Origin: Nemertoderma westbladi
Taxonomy: Eukaryota; Xenacoelomorpha; Nemertodermatida; Nemertodermatidae
Direction: 5' to 3'
Assembly (NCBI GenBank): GCA_032718475.1
Contig: JAUCBJ010000179.1
Location: 1-64,000 of the forward strand
Length of the DNA stretch: 64,000 bases
Below, piece by piece: positions 32,362 through 43,662 of this stretch. Within the stretch, counting starts at the first letter, position 1, and each line of letters opens with the position of its first letter. A program made the translations under genes and the position numbers. Under the pieces are notes generated by a model. It was not told the DNA's origin. It ran no database searches and saw only the letters and a list, made by a program, of their open reading frames with translations.

Positions 32362-33647
32362 TGTACGCGCTTTTATAGACCTTCAGCAGTTTAACCTGCC
32401 GAAATTTATATGTCTTTATTGATAAACTGCCTTTTATAAGATGACAAGATTTAATACAAAAACAAACCAAAAACATTAGCCGAAGCCAGTCCATGCGCGT
32501 CCAAATGACCCGTTTATAACACCGGGAGACTGGATTCGTGGGCTTAAATTTATTTGCGGTCAAGCCTACTGTATTATTCGATTGATTACTAATATATAAT
32601 CTCTGACAAATATTATTCACTTTCGGGAAATATTAGCAGTTCCTTTTAGGACGTGGCGCTCTACCTATGTAAACAGAGTTATGACTGATACTACACACAA
32701 CGATATGGCTTAAATTTCAAGCATAGGGCGCATTCTTTAGGAATGCTTTATTATCAGATCCAATCACTTTACAATCACGCACGCTACCGGTAACGCACAA
32801 CACTGCTCACTGATATGCCGACAGTTACTGACTTTGATCAGGTATAAAGAGATATGCACTGGACTCAGGTAGTGTCTGTCAAACAACATTAGATTCACTA
32901 CAAACACAATAATAAAGTCGCAATTGTTGTACATAACCTTTCTCTCTAACCTGTAGTGTATCAAAGATATTGGGAAAATGTGGGTTGATTATTGATATTC
33001 TTCAACTAATAACATCCAATTATACTGATACAAAATTACAAACAGTAAAAGCAGTATGACGGTAGGTTAAGATACAATTAGATTGCAAGTGCAAATGAGT
33101 CGAATTGAATTGAATTGAGTCGGATCAAATTGGATCAAATGGAATTGATAATAGCTATGCTTTCTATAATTTAGCCTACTAATGTTCTTATAAAAAGGCA
33201 GAAACATTGCGTCATTCCAGCCGATCTTCAGGCAGTATGGAACGACATAAACACTGAGTTTGGGAGCTGCTGTAGGTATCTCTTCAAGGAAAACGCAAAT
33301 CACCCTGATTGGTTGTTAGACCAAAAACAAAGGAACCAGGAGTCCAATGAGAGCTCCCTCCACGTCATCATCCAGCTGGGAGATGTCGTAATCAGAATCC
33401 TTCCCTTGACATAGTGACAATGAAATGCCGCATTGCGGGTTGTGTACCCTGCTACGTCCGCATAAAGCACACATTCAGAAGAATCTATTTTATGTCCGTT
33501 AAAAACACTTATACAGCACCCCGAGGGCTAGGGGATCCAATTATATCTGTAAACGCTTTTACAGCAGGTTTCAGAGTATTTCAGCGTATGGGGGAAAAAC
33601 TGGATCGCGGGGCGAAGGACCAGTTGCATCCCACAGAAGCTTTTACA
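32362..33647 (-). repeat. 3' LTR of BEL-2
   Basis: Offset of exactly 9800 bases from the 5' LTR, with the same length. A purine-rich GGGAGCGG just upstream (33648-33655, read on the minus strand) could serve as the polypurine tract. Open frames inside (for example 33067-33303 on the minus strand) recur in the other LTR and are not genes. Confidence 0.93.
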
Positions 33648-33725
33648 CCGCTCCCAGAAAATGGGATTGAAGTCTATAAAATATACGAGATCACAGTTTC
33701 TAATATACATAAATACTCTAAACCG

Positions 33726-33941
33726 TTAGTCTTTCTTGCGCGGACGGCGTTTACGCAGTTTTTTAAAGCTGGCCAGAGTCCTTTTCTCTTTGGGGCGAAC
33801 CACTTTACAAGGAGGGCTATAACTCCTGGGTGAAAGGTGCAATATAATTGCATCAGAGGGTGCAGGCTTATAGTCGGGGTATCCGCCGTTTCGATATGCT
33901 TCTCCTCGAGCTGATTTTCCTCTGCTCGTCGGTGGATACAT
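33726..33941 (-). CDS. Unidentified short basic frame near the BEL-2 3' end
   Basis: 72 codons from ATG, with a lysine/arginine-rich end (KEKRTLASFKKLRKRRPRKK) directly before the stop, close to the 3' LTR. An overlapping frame (33674-33949) is also open. Neither resembles the usual BEL C-terminus. It could be the end of a captured gene, a nucleic-acid-binding tail, or chance. Confidence 0.25.
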   Translation of the reverse strand: MYPPTSRGKSARGEAYRNGGYPDYKPAPSDAIILHLSPRSYSPPCKVVRPKEKRTLASFKKLRKRRPRKKD

Positions 33942-34601
33942 TCGTCCAAAAAATCTCGCGGAGAATAGAGTCGTCCAAGTTCGATATCTTCTTAGAGATT
34001 AGTTTAAGTTATCTGAACAAACGCAGGTTTCTTTCCTGATCTTTGTGGAATAGCGTCTAACTCGTTTCGGACAACGCTCTCCTCTACCTTGATGACGGGT
34101 GGTAGCGGGTTAAACGGGAACGATCCCGATTACACGGTTGAATGGCAACAACGGGTGTCCGTGCCTCAATCCGGCCAGGTAAGATAGGCGGATATTTAGG
34201 GAGCCATTAACCTGAGTGCCACCAACCAACGGCTCGGGCAACACTGGATCTCGGAACGGTAAGCACAGTTCATGAGGATCCGCGATACTATTAGGATCAA
34301 GAGTCCGAGGTCTAACTAAGGAAGGAGGAGGTCTGACCGAGCATTCAGGAACTCAGATCATAGGTCTACTCAAGGATCGCCCGAGCCGAGAAAGCGTGGG
34401 TGACACATCGAACAAGTTTCTCTCGAAACTCCCGCAAACACAGCGAGCAAACCGTGTTTAAAGCTTCGTCTCCGTTGACGTTTATGTCTTTCCGTTTGTT
34501 GGTTGGTCTTAGGCATTCATCGTAATAATACCAAGACACACGTCTTGTAGGGGAAACGCGAGTGATATTTATTTGGTGTTACAATGCTTCTCTCAAGAAT
34601 T

Positions 34602-35024
34602 CTAAATATACGTTGGAGTTACCGCGTTTATCCGCTTCTTGAACGTCTTTTCTTTCGCGTAGACTTCGCATAGAATTTTCGCATTCGAATTTAAGTTCAT
34701 TGTTACGACTCCGCTGGGTAGGATATTTAAATAATACCATTTCCCTTTTGTGTTGACATAGTCCGTATCGTGTAAGTCGATATAATAGCAGGTAGTTAAG
34801 AAGTCCATATATATACCATTAATATGCGTATAGCGAGCGGTGAACTTGCTACAGTCCAACCCACGCGCAAGTTGCTCCTGGGACATAGGTGGTTCGATAT
34901 AACTACCATCGTCCTCGGTAGTAGTTGGATCAGCTTCACCGCGTATCAAGCTATCCACAAACGCTTGTAAAGGTAGAGTATATCCCTCTCTAATACCAAG
35001 ATCATCTTCTATCAACTCCGTCAT
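34602..35024 (-). CDS. Unidentified 140-aa frame in BEL-2 downstream of gag
   Basis: It starts MTELIEDDLGIREGYTLPLQ and is acidic in its first half; the second half has aromatic-rich strands (YIDLHDTDYVNTKGKWYYLN). The ATG follows a splice-acceptor-like CATATAACAG at about 35028. Just downstream, other minus-strand frames are coding-like (DECLRPTNKRKDINVNGDEA with a CSLC pair around 34400-34530; LRHGHPLLPFNRVIGIVPV around 34105-34165), in differing phases. Composition differs from the AT-rich surroundings. It takes the place where pol would be expected. I do not recognise the family. Confidence 0.4.
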   Translation of the reverse strand: MTELIEDDLGIREGYTLPLQAFVDSLIRGEADPTTTEDDGSYIEPPMSQEQLARGLDCSKFTARYTHINGIYMDFLTTCYYIDLHDTDYVNTKGKWYYLNILPSGVVTMNLNSNAKILCEVYAKEKTFKKRINAVTPTYI

Positions 35025-35229
35025 ATCTGTTATATGAGTTTACCAATATTAGAAGGAGTTTGGCTTTAGGCGAGCAGGCGTCGCTGCCTACCCCTCTCTG
35101 CCCCCGGACAGTGGGATCCTCAGCGCCGATGCACCGTTGTCGCGTGTTTACGCCAACGTTGTGGCAACAGCACGACAACGATAACCGGCACAAGTCACTC
35201 CACTGTCCGTCCCAAAGTCTTGAAATCAC

Positions 35230-36658
35230 TTGAGGTTCTTGCTATGGGAGAGTTGGGCTACTTTACAATTGCGACTAGCTACGGTAAACACACTTTAGCA
35301 GTAACATTCACCTACAAACGCACAAATTCCACACAACAGCTACCAACTACAATCATACCGGCCACTTGTCCGTTAGTCAGTGCTTTCCAAAATGTCACGT
35401 TATTATTGTGTATCCTTGGATACCAACAGTGTGCTATGTAATCACTATGCTAGGCAATGGGCAAGCTTTCTATTGTTCTGTTAACTCGTTTCTAATTCTG
35501 TTAACTCGTTTCTAATTCTAGCGTGGGTGTTGCTATGGTGACATTATGTAAAGCTAGCGGTAGAATTAGGGTAATTCTCATGCATACAGATCTGGGATGC
35601 TGTTTGATAGTAAGTCTTTAATTGTCAAGATCCTCTTTATACATGATTTTATGAATTTTGTCGGCCATTGACTATATGTTGGAGATTCTTGCACTCTAAT
35701 ACACTCAATAGGATTAATCTCCGCTCCCGTGATCTATTAATTAGTGGAATTTTGGGAATATTAGAAATTGTGCAAAATGACAATTTATTAAATTCATAAA
35801 ATATGAATTTTAAATTTATTCCCGTGAATTTTATTATTTGATGGTAAGATTGACATAATTTTGATTCCAGAACATATCTGGGGACATAAGATCCTTAATT
35901 CTATAAAATGGTCTTTTAAGAATACCGGTAAGTGCTACGATATCTTAATTAACTAGAAATTTTAAAGGATCTGAATTTGACAGATTTTAATAAATATTAA
36001 ATTAATATTTAAGATGGGCACCGATTTATTCCAGAACTTGTCTGGGGACGTTAACCACTGATTCTAGAATTTGTCTTTCAAGTATATCGGTGGGTGCCAC
36101 GATATCTTAATCGACTAGAATTACAGATGGTCAAAAGTTTAACAGATTTATTTGCGTTTTACGCTACTGTTAAAGGGACATCACGCTACTATATGTATTA
36201 TTTAATATAGGTAGAAGAGCAATATCGCACAAGGCAATGTCAGTGTGAAGAGGCAAGTCGTTTCCAAGGTCTACCCAGAGCTTGGTTTAGCCGAGACACG
36301 AGGATCTGAACTTTGCATTCCTAATACTCTGCCTACCAATAATACTGAAAATATAGTAGTGGCTTTATTGTACTTTAATAAGTACGGACATTTCATCTTA
36401 CTGTAGTCTCGCATTTATAATATAATACGGACAGTAAGGAAAGAGAAAATAATTATTTCTCGCCGTCGCACTAAGTATATTATGTAATTACGTAATAAAC
36501 ACTAATATATTGCACTAATCTACTAAATAATCTAAAATAACACTCTACTAAATAAAATTAAATAAAACGATTATAATAAAATACATAGTAATACATACAT
36601 AAATATAAAATAAAAACAAATATAAAATAATATAGTCACACACCCACTCCATATATTA
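35230..36658 (-). other. BEL-2 non-coding stretch with a diverged duplicated unit
   Basis: AT-rich. Two related segments (about 35860-36030 and 36030-36150) share CCAGAAC..TCTGGGGAC, then GATATCTTAAT..ACTAGAA. No coding features; pol sequences are absent. Confidence 0.6.
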
Positions 36659-39600
36659 TTACGTGATGGAGTCCCTAGATATTTGTCGAATTAGGGAAGT
36701 GGTCGTAGGAAGAGTATCTTGCCTTCCATGGTTTCCGGACAGTTTTCGGTCTCTTCCCGGTAAACCTAAACGACCAGCTGGGCGATTAGGCCGTCGTGAT
36801 ATTTCCTCCGCTCCCTTGGCCTGTCTAATCTCCGCCGCGGCAAGACGAGGAGGCCATTCTTCTTCTTCTTTACTTAGGGAGTCGGGTCCACCCAACCAGC
36901 CGGGAGTATCTATCCGTTCTTGAGGAGTTACTCCTCTGGAAGCGATGTCGGCTAGATTAATCGTCTCGGGTCGATGTCTCCATTGATCTACATTGGAGTT
37001 GATATCGTCGCTATCTGAGGAGTATGTTGTTCCCTCAGTGGCTTCGTCCACCTCACTGCTCTCCTCTTCCCAAGCTTTTACTTGAAGTATCCGGTCTTGT
37101 GGCAGTCTTTCTTCAAGGGTTCTGCGGGAAGGGCCAGTGAAGTACCAACCTACTCGAGTTCTTACCGCATAAGGTTGTAATGGCTGCGGTTGAGCAGGCC
37201 GTTTCTCTAACGTCTCGAGCGCCTCATGCGCGTTTTGGCCGATAAGGATTTGTACTCCAGGATAATCAGTTTGGAATCGAGGTATTCCCAAATGTTGGAT
37301 GTTCTCGTCCTCGTCCCAGTCATAAGGTTCTACTTGAGTAGTAGCGAAGTTCTTTATTGCCACCATTTTTACTGACTCTATACTTTGTTCCCCTAATTTA
37401 TCCTGTGGAGTGGACAATGCGCCGATATAATAATCTGCCATTAAGGTAGATTTCCAAACCTGCATAATTCCGGACATATTTAACTTAGTTCGGAATTTGG
37501 GTTGTCCAGCAAAAATATCCTCGGCTAACTCCTTGTCGATGAATGTTCCGGTGCTACCTGAGTCAAGGAGGGCGTTCACTATGTAACTTTTGTTGGGACC
37601 GTGAACTCTTACCTGGACTACCGGAAATTCTCGTATTCCTATGTTGGATGTTGGAGTTTTCCGAGATGGTTGCTTGTCCAAGGAGGTTGATGGAAACTCC
37701 GTGTCGTTATCCTTTTCGTACGTAAGTGCTCGATACACTGCGGTGTTTATTAGATAACAGGATTCGTTGGCATCAGAGAATTCGTCAGTATAGAATCCTT
37801 CCCACTCAGAACTTTGGTCAGTGTCGTTCACATCACTGAATTGGACATGTGATTTGGGCTCACTTACCTGACTCGGGTGGTTTCGTTCGAATTCTGTGTG
37901 CAATAAGCTATGATGTTTCGCGCCGCACTTAGCACACCTTGCGTTATAGTAACAGGTTCGCTGCTGGTGTCCGCGTCTGAGACAGTTAGAACACAACCGC
38001 TTATCCCACAGGACTCCACGTCTACCTGCCAGGGATTTCTTTAGGAATTCTGCACACACCCTCAAACGGTGGGGCCCGTCGCACAGCGCACATTTTGGTT
38101 TGATGTTACTCACTTTAACTTGGGCAATGTTATGCACTTTGGTTCTTTCTTCGGGCTTTCTTACCTGAATTCTTTTGGGAGACTGAGGAGGGGTCTTAGT
38201 GAGCTTGTCTCTCCTATCATTGGTTCGAGGCCGGTATTTACTTACGTCTCTCAGGGTTTTGTGGTCATCGTAAGATCTTGCTGTGTCTTTCCCGCTGTCC
38301 TCTTCATGGGAGGTCTGGCTTTCGCCGTCGTCAGTATAACATACGGGTATTATTCTTTTCCTAGAAACGGGTTTTTCACTTACCTGATTTTCCGATGTTT
38401 TTTCCCTGGATTGCTTTATTAGTTGTAGTTTGACCTCACGGTCTAGGAATGACATGAGATCCGCCATGGTGGGGCTCCGTCGTTGTTGCTCCATCATATA
38501 CAACACTTTCTTGTCCCAACGTGTACATACTCCCCCCTTTGGCAAAGTAGAGACAATGGCTCCGATAACCATGGAACTCTGATATTCATGGGACTTACCT
38601 AACCAATCCAATTGCCTACAGATTTCTTGAATCTCATCGGAAAACTCTATAATCTCGTTACTAAAGAACTTTCGGGGAGCTACCAGTTTTGCATACAAAT
38701 ACTTAGCGATGTTATCCTTATTACCATACCTGATGTTTAGGGTATCCCAAACTTGTCTTAATCCATCTGGATGTCCAATAAACTTTAACGCCATTAACTT
38801 GGGAGATCCTTCCAAACACTCGATGAGGTATCTAAGTTTCTCTCCGTTAGATAGCACAGAGTTCTGTATGTTATCTTTGTAATATTCATTAAAAGGTAAC
38901 CATTTCATCTCATCTCCATTGAATTTGACGATTTCTCCCTCTTTGACCGCTTGGCGGGCTTCTGTTCTAGCCATTTGACGCGTAAAGCTTTCTTGGGCCA
39001 TCGTGTTATTAAATATCGAATTATCGGTATATAAATTTCTCGAATTATTATCAGGTCTATAGGGAATATCATTACCAACAGGTTTATAATCTCCCTTAAT
39101 AGGGTTTACTATAGGAGTTTCTACTTCGCTAGCAGTATATACGCGTGTAGGCGACACACCTTGCGCATGATATACTTCAGACCTAACAGGTTGACACATG
39201 GTTACAGGGGGTGTTTCTACTTCGCTAGCAGTATATATGCGTGTAGGCGACACACCTTGCGCATGATATACTTCAGACCTAACAGGTTGACGCATGGTTA
39301 CAGGGGGTGTTGGTATACCCCTTTGTAAATTTACTAACTTATCGCATTCTGACGCGATACTCTGTTGCACCTCTTGCAATGCTAACCTACTTTCCCTTAC
39401 TGTGCCCTTGAACTGCTTAACAGTCTCTTCCAACTCCCGGACCTGCTGGGAGGAGCACAAACAGTGTTCCCTCAGCTGCTCGAGCAGGAGACCCATCTCC
39501 CGTCGCCCCTCAGCTACCCACTCGACCGCCGAAGCGGGAGTCGCCAACGTAGTGGCGGGCGAGCGAGAGACGACGGGCGATAAATTCTTGATATCATCTC

Positions 39601-40057
39601 GCTCGGCGTCCAGGATGGGTTCAGACTCGGGAACAGTCCTACTGGGCACAGGTATTTTAGTACTGTGCAAAGGGAATTTGGTAGTAGGTTTGGGAAGTAC
39701 AGGTGTCTCTATCACCGAAGGGGTGTTTTCGAGAACAGGCCTAATTATTTCCGGTTCATCTACCATAGTAGGGAGTCTGCTTACGGTAACATTTCGGTCT
39801 GTGGGTTCTGTACTACCTACGGCTGTGCTAGCTAGTTGTCTTCCAACAGCTGGAGGCAAATCAGGCAACTTCCGACGGGGAGACGTTCTGTTACGCCTAC
39901 TGAGACGAGATCTATTTCCTCCACCTTCGGGATCTTTTATATCACCTTCATCGGAGGAGGCAAATCCCTGTCTTCTGATTTGTCTCCTCAAGTCTGCTTC
40001 TGCCACTGCCTCTGCCGCTTTTCTTTCCGCTTCTGCTGTTGCCATTGCCTCTGCCAC
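36659..40057 (-). CDS. BEL-2 Gag-protease fused to an RNase H remnant (1132 aa)
   Basis: An uninterrupted frame from ATG 40057. Residues 1-40 are alanine/glutamate-rich (helical). A 32-residue unit is duplicated at about 252-315. Residues about 355-555 are the DUF1759-type Gag domain (KFNGDEMKWLPFNEYYKDNI). The zinc region at about 655-725 has CALCDGPHRLRVC, CSNCLRRGHQQRTC (classic CCHC, about 689-702) and CAKCGAKHHSLLH. The protease motif ALLDSGSTGTFID lies at about residue 827-839. Near residue 1026 the sequence jumps to WRHRPETINLADIASRG, which belongs to the end of the BEL RNase H region. RT and most of RNase H are deleted and the join stayed in frame. It could assemble particles and process itself but not copy its RNA. 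Confidence 0.9.
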   Translation of the reverse strand: MAEAMATAEAERKAAEAVAEADLRRQIRRQGFASSDEGDIKDPEGGGNRSRLSRRNRTSPRRKLPDLPPAVGRQLASTAVGSTEPTDRNVTVSRLPTMVDEPEIIRPVLENTPSVIETPVLPKPTTKFPLHSTKIPVPSRTVPESEPILDAERDDIKNLSPVVSRSPATTLATPASAVEWVAEGRREMGLLLEQLREHCLCSSQQVRELEETVKQFKGTVRESRLALQEVQQSIASECDKLVNLQRGIPTPPVTMRQPVRSEVYHAQGVSPTRIYTASEVETPPVTMCQPVRSEVYHAQGVSPTRVYTASEVETPIVNPIKGDYKPVGNDIPYRPDNNSRNLYTDNSIFNNTMAQESFTRQMARTEARQAVKEGEIVKFNGDEMKWLPFNEYYKDNIQNSVLSNGEKLRYLIECLEGSPKLMALKFIGHPDGLRQVWDTLNIRYGNKDNIAKYLYAKLVAPRKFFSNEIIEFSDEIQEICRQLDWLGKSHEYQSSMVIGAIVSTLPKGGVCTRWDKKVLYMMEQQRRSPTMADLMSFLDREVKLQLIKQSREKTSENQVSEKPVSRKRIIPVCYTDDGESQTSHEEDSGKDTARSYDDHKTLRDVSKYRPRTNDRRDKLTKTPPQSPKRIQVRKPEERTKVHNIAQVKVSNIKPKCALCDGPHRLRVCAEFLKKSLAGRRGVLWDKRLCSNCLRRGHQQRTCYYNARCAKCGAKHHSLLHTEFERNHPSQVSEPKSHVQFSDVNDTDQSSEWEGFYTDEFSDANESCYLINTAVYRALTYEKDNDTEFPSTSLDKQPSRKTPTSNIGIREFPVVQVRVHGPNKSYIVNALLDSGSTGTFIDKELAEDIFAGQPKFRTKLNMSGIMQVWKSTLMADYYIGALSTPQDKLGEQSIESVKMVAIKNFATTQVEPYDWDEDENIQHLGIPRFQTDYPGVQILIGQNAHEALETLEKRPAQPQPLQPYAVRTRVGWYFTGPSRRTLEERLPQDRILQVKAWEEESSEVDEATEGTTYSSDSDDINSNVDQWRHRPETINLADIASRGVTPQERIDTPGWLGGPDSLSKEEEEWPPRLAAAEIRQAKGAEEISRRPNRPAGRLGLPGRDRKLSGNHGRQDTLPTTTSLIRQISRDSIT
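39117..39308 (-). repeat. 96-bp in-frame duplication in BEL-2 gag
   Basis: GTTTCTACTTCGCTAGCAG recurs at 39117 and 39213. The two 32-residue units differ in two residues (R/C and I/V), pointing to a recent duplication in the linker before the DUF1759-like domain. Confidence 0.9.
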
Positions 40058-41300
40058 CTTCCTTTCAAGACACTGTCCAAGTCTAATTTTGTTTGTACAG
40101 TTGAATGCCTACTGCTATATTACAGCTAAAGCAAGTCTAGTAATTCAGTAAGACTGTTGGCCTAGTACCGGCAATTAACTACAATATATTAGGATACCGG
40201 TATACACTTATAGTATATATAAGTATTGCGGGCTAGGTTTGTTACAGAGTACCGGTATATAATTTCAGTACAAATATATACAAATATATATTAAGCCTAT
40301 TATAGATACCGGTATATCAATTATTTAGGATAGTTGAATTTCTGAAATTATAAGGTTACTTAGTTACTTGAGTTTACTCTATTACCGTTATTCAAGCAGT
40401 AGTCCAACTGATATTGAGACCTAATTGTTGTATGATAGGCCTACTGGTTTATAAATCTTTTGAGTTGATTTATAATATATATATACCCTGATAAGGGGTT
40501 TGTTACAAGATTGAAATAGGTGTTACTATTTCTGGGAAATATCACTACACAGAAGCTGTGCGCTTTCAGTGAAGTGCTACTTAGTGGACACTAAAACGAA
40601 TAATTCTACTGGCCTAAGTTACTTATCTACTAATTACGTAATATATGGTTGAGATTACAATCTCTAATAAACACACAAAACGGTACGTACAGATTTTTAG
40701 GGCAATTTTACAGGGAAACTACTAACCAGTCTAACAAAGGGTTAGAACTTCTGGCTATTACAACGAACAGGATACTACGGTATTTGAAAATAATAAGTAG
40801 AAGTAAATACTGCGTTGTCTAGATAGGAAAGTACCACCGCCTGACGACCTACAGCCGTATCGCTATAGGTACAACGTTATGTATCTACGGAGTGTTCCTA
40901 CCTAGAAGTTAATTACCGCCGTCTACCAGAACGAGCGTGCCTATTAACCACTTTACAACACAATAATGCCTACACTAATTACTTTCGGAAAGCACTGTAC
41001 ACTAAACCCTAAATTAGGTACAGGTACTTGTAAAAACAGATAACCAGTAGTTAAATATACTTGAACAGTTAAAAGAACCACAGCATCTGCTGGAGTGACC
41101 GGGGCACTGAGTCACCAGTCTTTACCTACGCCAAGCAGCCCGTGTAGTACTGGGGTTAATTTAACTATAACGGTATGTATAACAAACACAATTACTGTAG
41201 GAATAAACTTGGGGACATGAATGTTGCGAGTAATCGCATAAACTCTGAATAATAAATATTACGCTACCCGTACAGAATACTCAAATAAAATACAAACCGG

Positions 41301-42110
41301 ATGCTGACCAACTACCATTAAGCCTAAATAAACCATAGGATGTGCAGATTCCGAAACTTGTTAGTGAGTATGCGTGCTAATAAGGTAGCGCGACTTATTC
41401 TTTATGGGGGTTGACCTTACAACTTACGAGTTGCCCCAACTTACTAACTGGCACCTATCAGACTCTCTACACACGCGGCAATCTCTTCAGACCCAACAAC
41501 AGCTAGGCAACAATCCAGCCTACAAAATATCTAAATAATACTATTACGGTATCTGAACGGACTATACAGACAGTACAGTATAAACGCTGACGGACTACTA
41601 TCAAGCCTAAATAACCACAGTATATGCAGATTCCGAAACTTGTTAGTGAGTATGCGTGCTAATAAGGTAGCGCGGCTTATTCTTTATAGGGGTTGACCTT
41701 ACAACTTACGAGTTGCCCCAACTTACTAACTGGCACCTATCAGACTCTCTACACACGCTGTAATCTTCAAGCCTAACAACAGTCAGACAACAGTCCAGCC
41801 TACAATGACCTGAACAGTCTGAGCAGACTTACACGTCTTCAGCTCAATATTAACTTACTAGGAAATAAAACTGACAGAAATAAACCTAAGTAAAATCCCA
41901 ATAAAAACCAGGCGTCCCCGATTTAGTATCAAGACCTACCGGTATACAATAATCAAAATCGAATAATACTAATGTACTTGCACAGCAGTACCGGTTATGA
42001 CAGTTGGGCCTACGGACCTACGGTAGTAGTACCGGTTATGACAGTTGGGCCTACTGACCTACGGTAGTAGTACCGGTTATGACAGTTGGGCCTACTGACC
42101 TACTGGAGTG
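41301..42110 (-). repeat. Tandem repeats in the BEL-2 leader (2 x 283 bp; 3 x 41 bp)
   Basis: A unit of 283 bp starts at 41301 and again at about 41584; both contain CAGATTCCGAAACTTGTTAG and ACTGGCACCTATCAGACTCT, and the second is incomplete. A 41-bp unit with TACCGGTTATGACAGTTGGG starts at 41989, 42030 and 42071. The rest of the leader (40058-41300) is non-coding. Confidence 0.9.
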
Positions 42111-42161
42111 CCGGTATTTTCAATCTTATTGCTTACCGCAAATAAGATCGATAGCTATTAT

Positions 42162-43447
42162 TGTACGCGCTTTTATAGACCTTCAGCAGTTTAACCTGCC
42201 GAAATTTATATGTCTTTATTGATAAACTGCCTTTTATAAGATGACAAGATTTAATACAAAAACAAACCAAAAACATTAGCCGAAGCCAGTCCATGCGCGT
42301 CCAAATGACCCGTTTATAACACCGGGAGACTGGATTCGTGGGCTTAAATTTATTTGCGGTCAAGCCTACTGTATTATTCGATTGATTACTAATATATAAT
42401 CTCTGACAAATATTATTCACTTTCGGGAAATATTAGCAGTTCCTTTTAGGACGTGGCGCTCTACCTATGTAAACAGAGTTATGACTGATACTACACACAA
42501 CGATATGGCTTAAATTTCAAGCATAGGGCGCATTCTTTAGGAATGCTTTATTATCAGATCCAATCACTTTACAATCACGCACGCTACCGGTAACGCACAA
42601 CACTGCTCACTGATATGCCGACAGTTACTGACTTTGATCAGGTATAAAGAGATATGCACTGGACTCAGGTAGTGTCTGTCAAACAACATTAGATTCACTA
42701 CAAACACAATAATAAAGTCGCAATTGTTGTACATAACCTTTCTCTCTAACCTGTAGTGTATCAAAGATATTGGGAAAATGTGGGTTGATTATTGATATTC
42801 TTCAACTAATAACATCCAATTATACTGATACAAAATTACAAACAGTAAAAGCAGTATGACGGTAGGTTAAGATACAATTAGATTGCAAGTGCAAATGAGT
42901 CGAATTGAATTGAATTGAGTCGGATCAAATTGGATCAAATGGAATTGATAATAGCTATGCTTTCTATAATTTAGCCTACTAATGTTCTTATAAAAAGGCA
43001 GAAACATTGCGTCATTCCAGCCGATCTTCAGGCAGTATGGAACGACATAAACACTGAGTTTGGGAGCTGCTGTAGGTATCTCTTCAAGGAAAACGCAAAT
43101 CACCCTGATTGGTTGTTAGACCAAAAACAAAGGAACCAGGAGTCCAATGAGAGCTCCCTCCACGTCATCATCCAGCTGGGAGATGTCGTAATCAGAATCC
43201 TTCCCTTGACATAGTGACAATGAAATGCCGCATTGCGGGTTGTGTACCCTGCTACGTCCGCATAAAGCACACATTCAGAAGAATCTATTTTATGTCCGTT
43301 AAAAACACTTATACAGCACCCCGAGGGCTAGGGGATCCAATTATATCTGTAAACGCTTTTACAGCAGGTTTCAGAGTATTTCAGCGTATGGGGGAAAAAC
43401 TGGATCGCGGGGCGAAGGACCAGTTGCATCCCACAGAAGCTTTTACA
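42162..43447 (-). repeat. 5' LTR of BEL-2
   Basis: Identical by eye to the 3' LTR. Its outer end at 43447 joins AATTGACACTG of E1. No classical TGG primer-binding site is obvious inside 42161. Confidence 0.93.
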
Positions 43448-43662
43448 AATTGACACTGTTAGGGGGTGGGTCAATTTATGCAAATAGTTGTCGTCGTCGT
43501 CGTCGTCGTCGTTGTCGTCGTCGTCGTTGTCGTCGTTACGATTTTGACATGCTAATAACTTTGTCGGATTTAAAGCTGCCAAGTTGAAAATTTGTAGGTA
43601 TCAATATGAGCAAAAGTTGAGATTTTTGAGAGACTTTCAGACACCATCAGTGCAATGGTCTC

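Larger units (their letters stand above)
32362..43447 (-). mobile_element. BEL-2: young non-autonomous BEL/Pao element, 11.1 kb
   Basis: Two 1286-bp LTRs (32362-33647 and 42162-43447) show no difference that I can find. They begin TGTAAAAGC and end GCGCGTACA in the element's own direction. The 5-base target duplication AATTG lies at 32357-32361 and 43448-43452, and the paralogous empty site is intact in E1 copy A. Inside, from 5' to 3' on the minus strand: a 2.1-kb leader with tandem repeats (42161-40058), a gag-protease frame (40057-36659), then 3 kb without RT or integrase but with short unidentified frames. It must use enzymes from another element to move. Confidence 0.92.

Noticed and set aside
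39294-40151. 285-residue plus-strand frame opposite gag
   Set aside because: It is antisense to a clear Gag coding region, and its serine/leucine/alanine-rich composition mirrors that strand.
32362-43447. The two 1286-bp blocks as a segmental duplication
   Set aside because: TG...CA ends, a 5-base flanking duplication, an empty paralogous site and gag between them show that they are LTRs.
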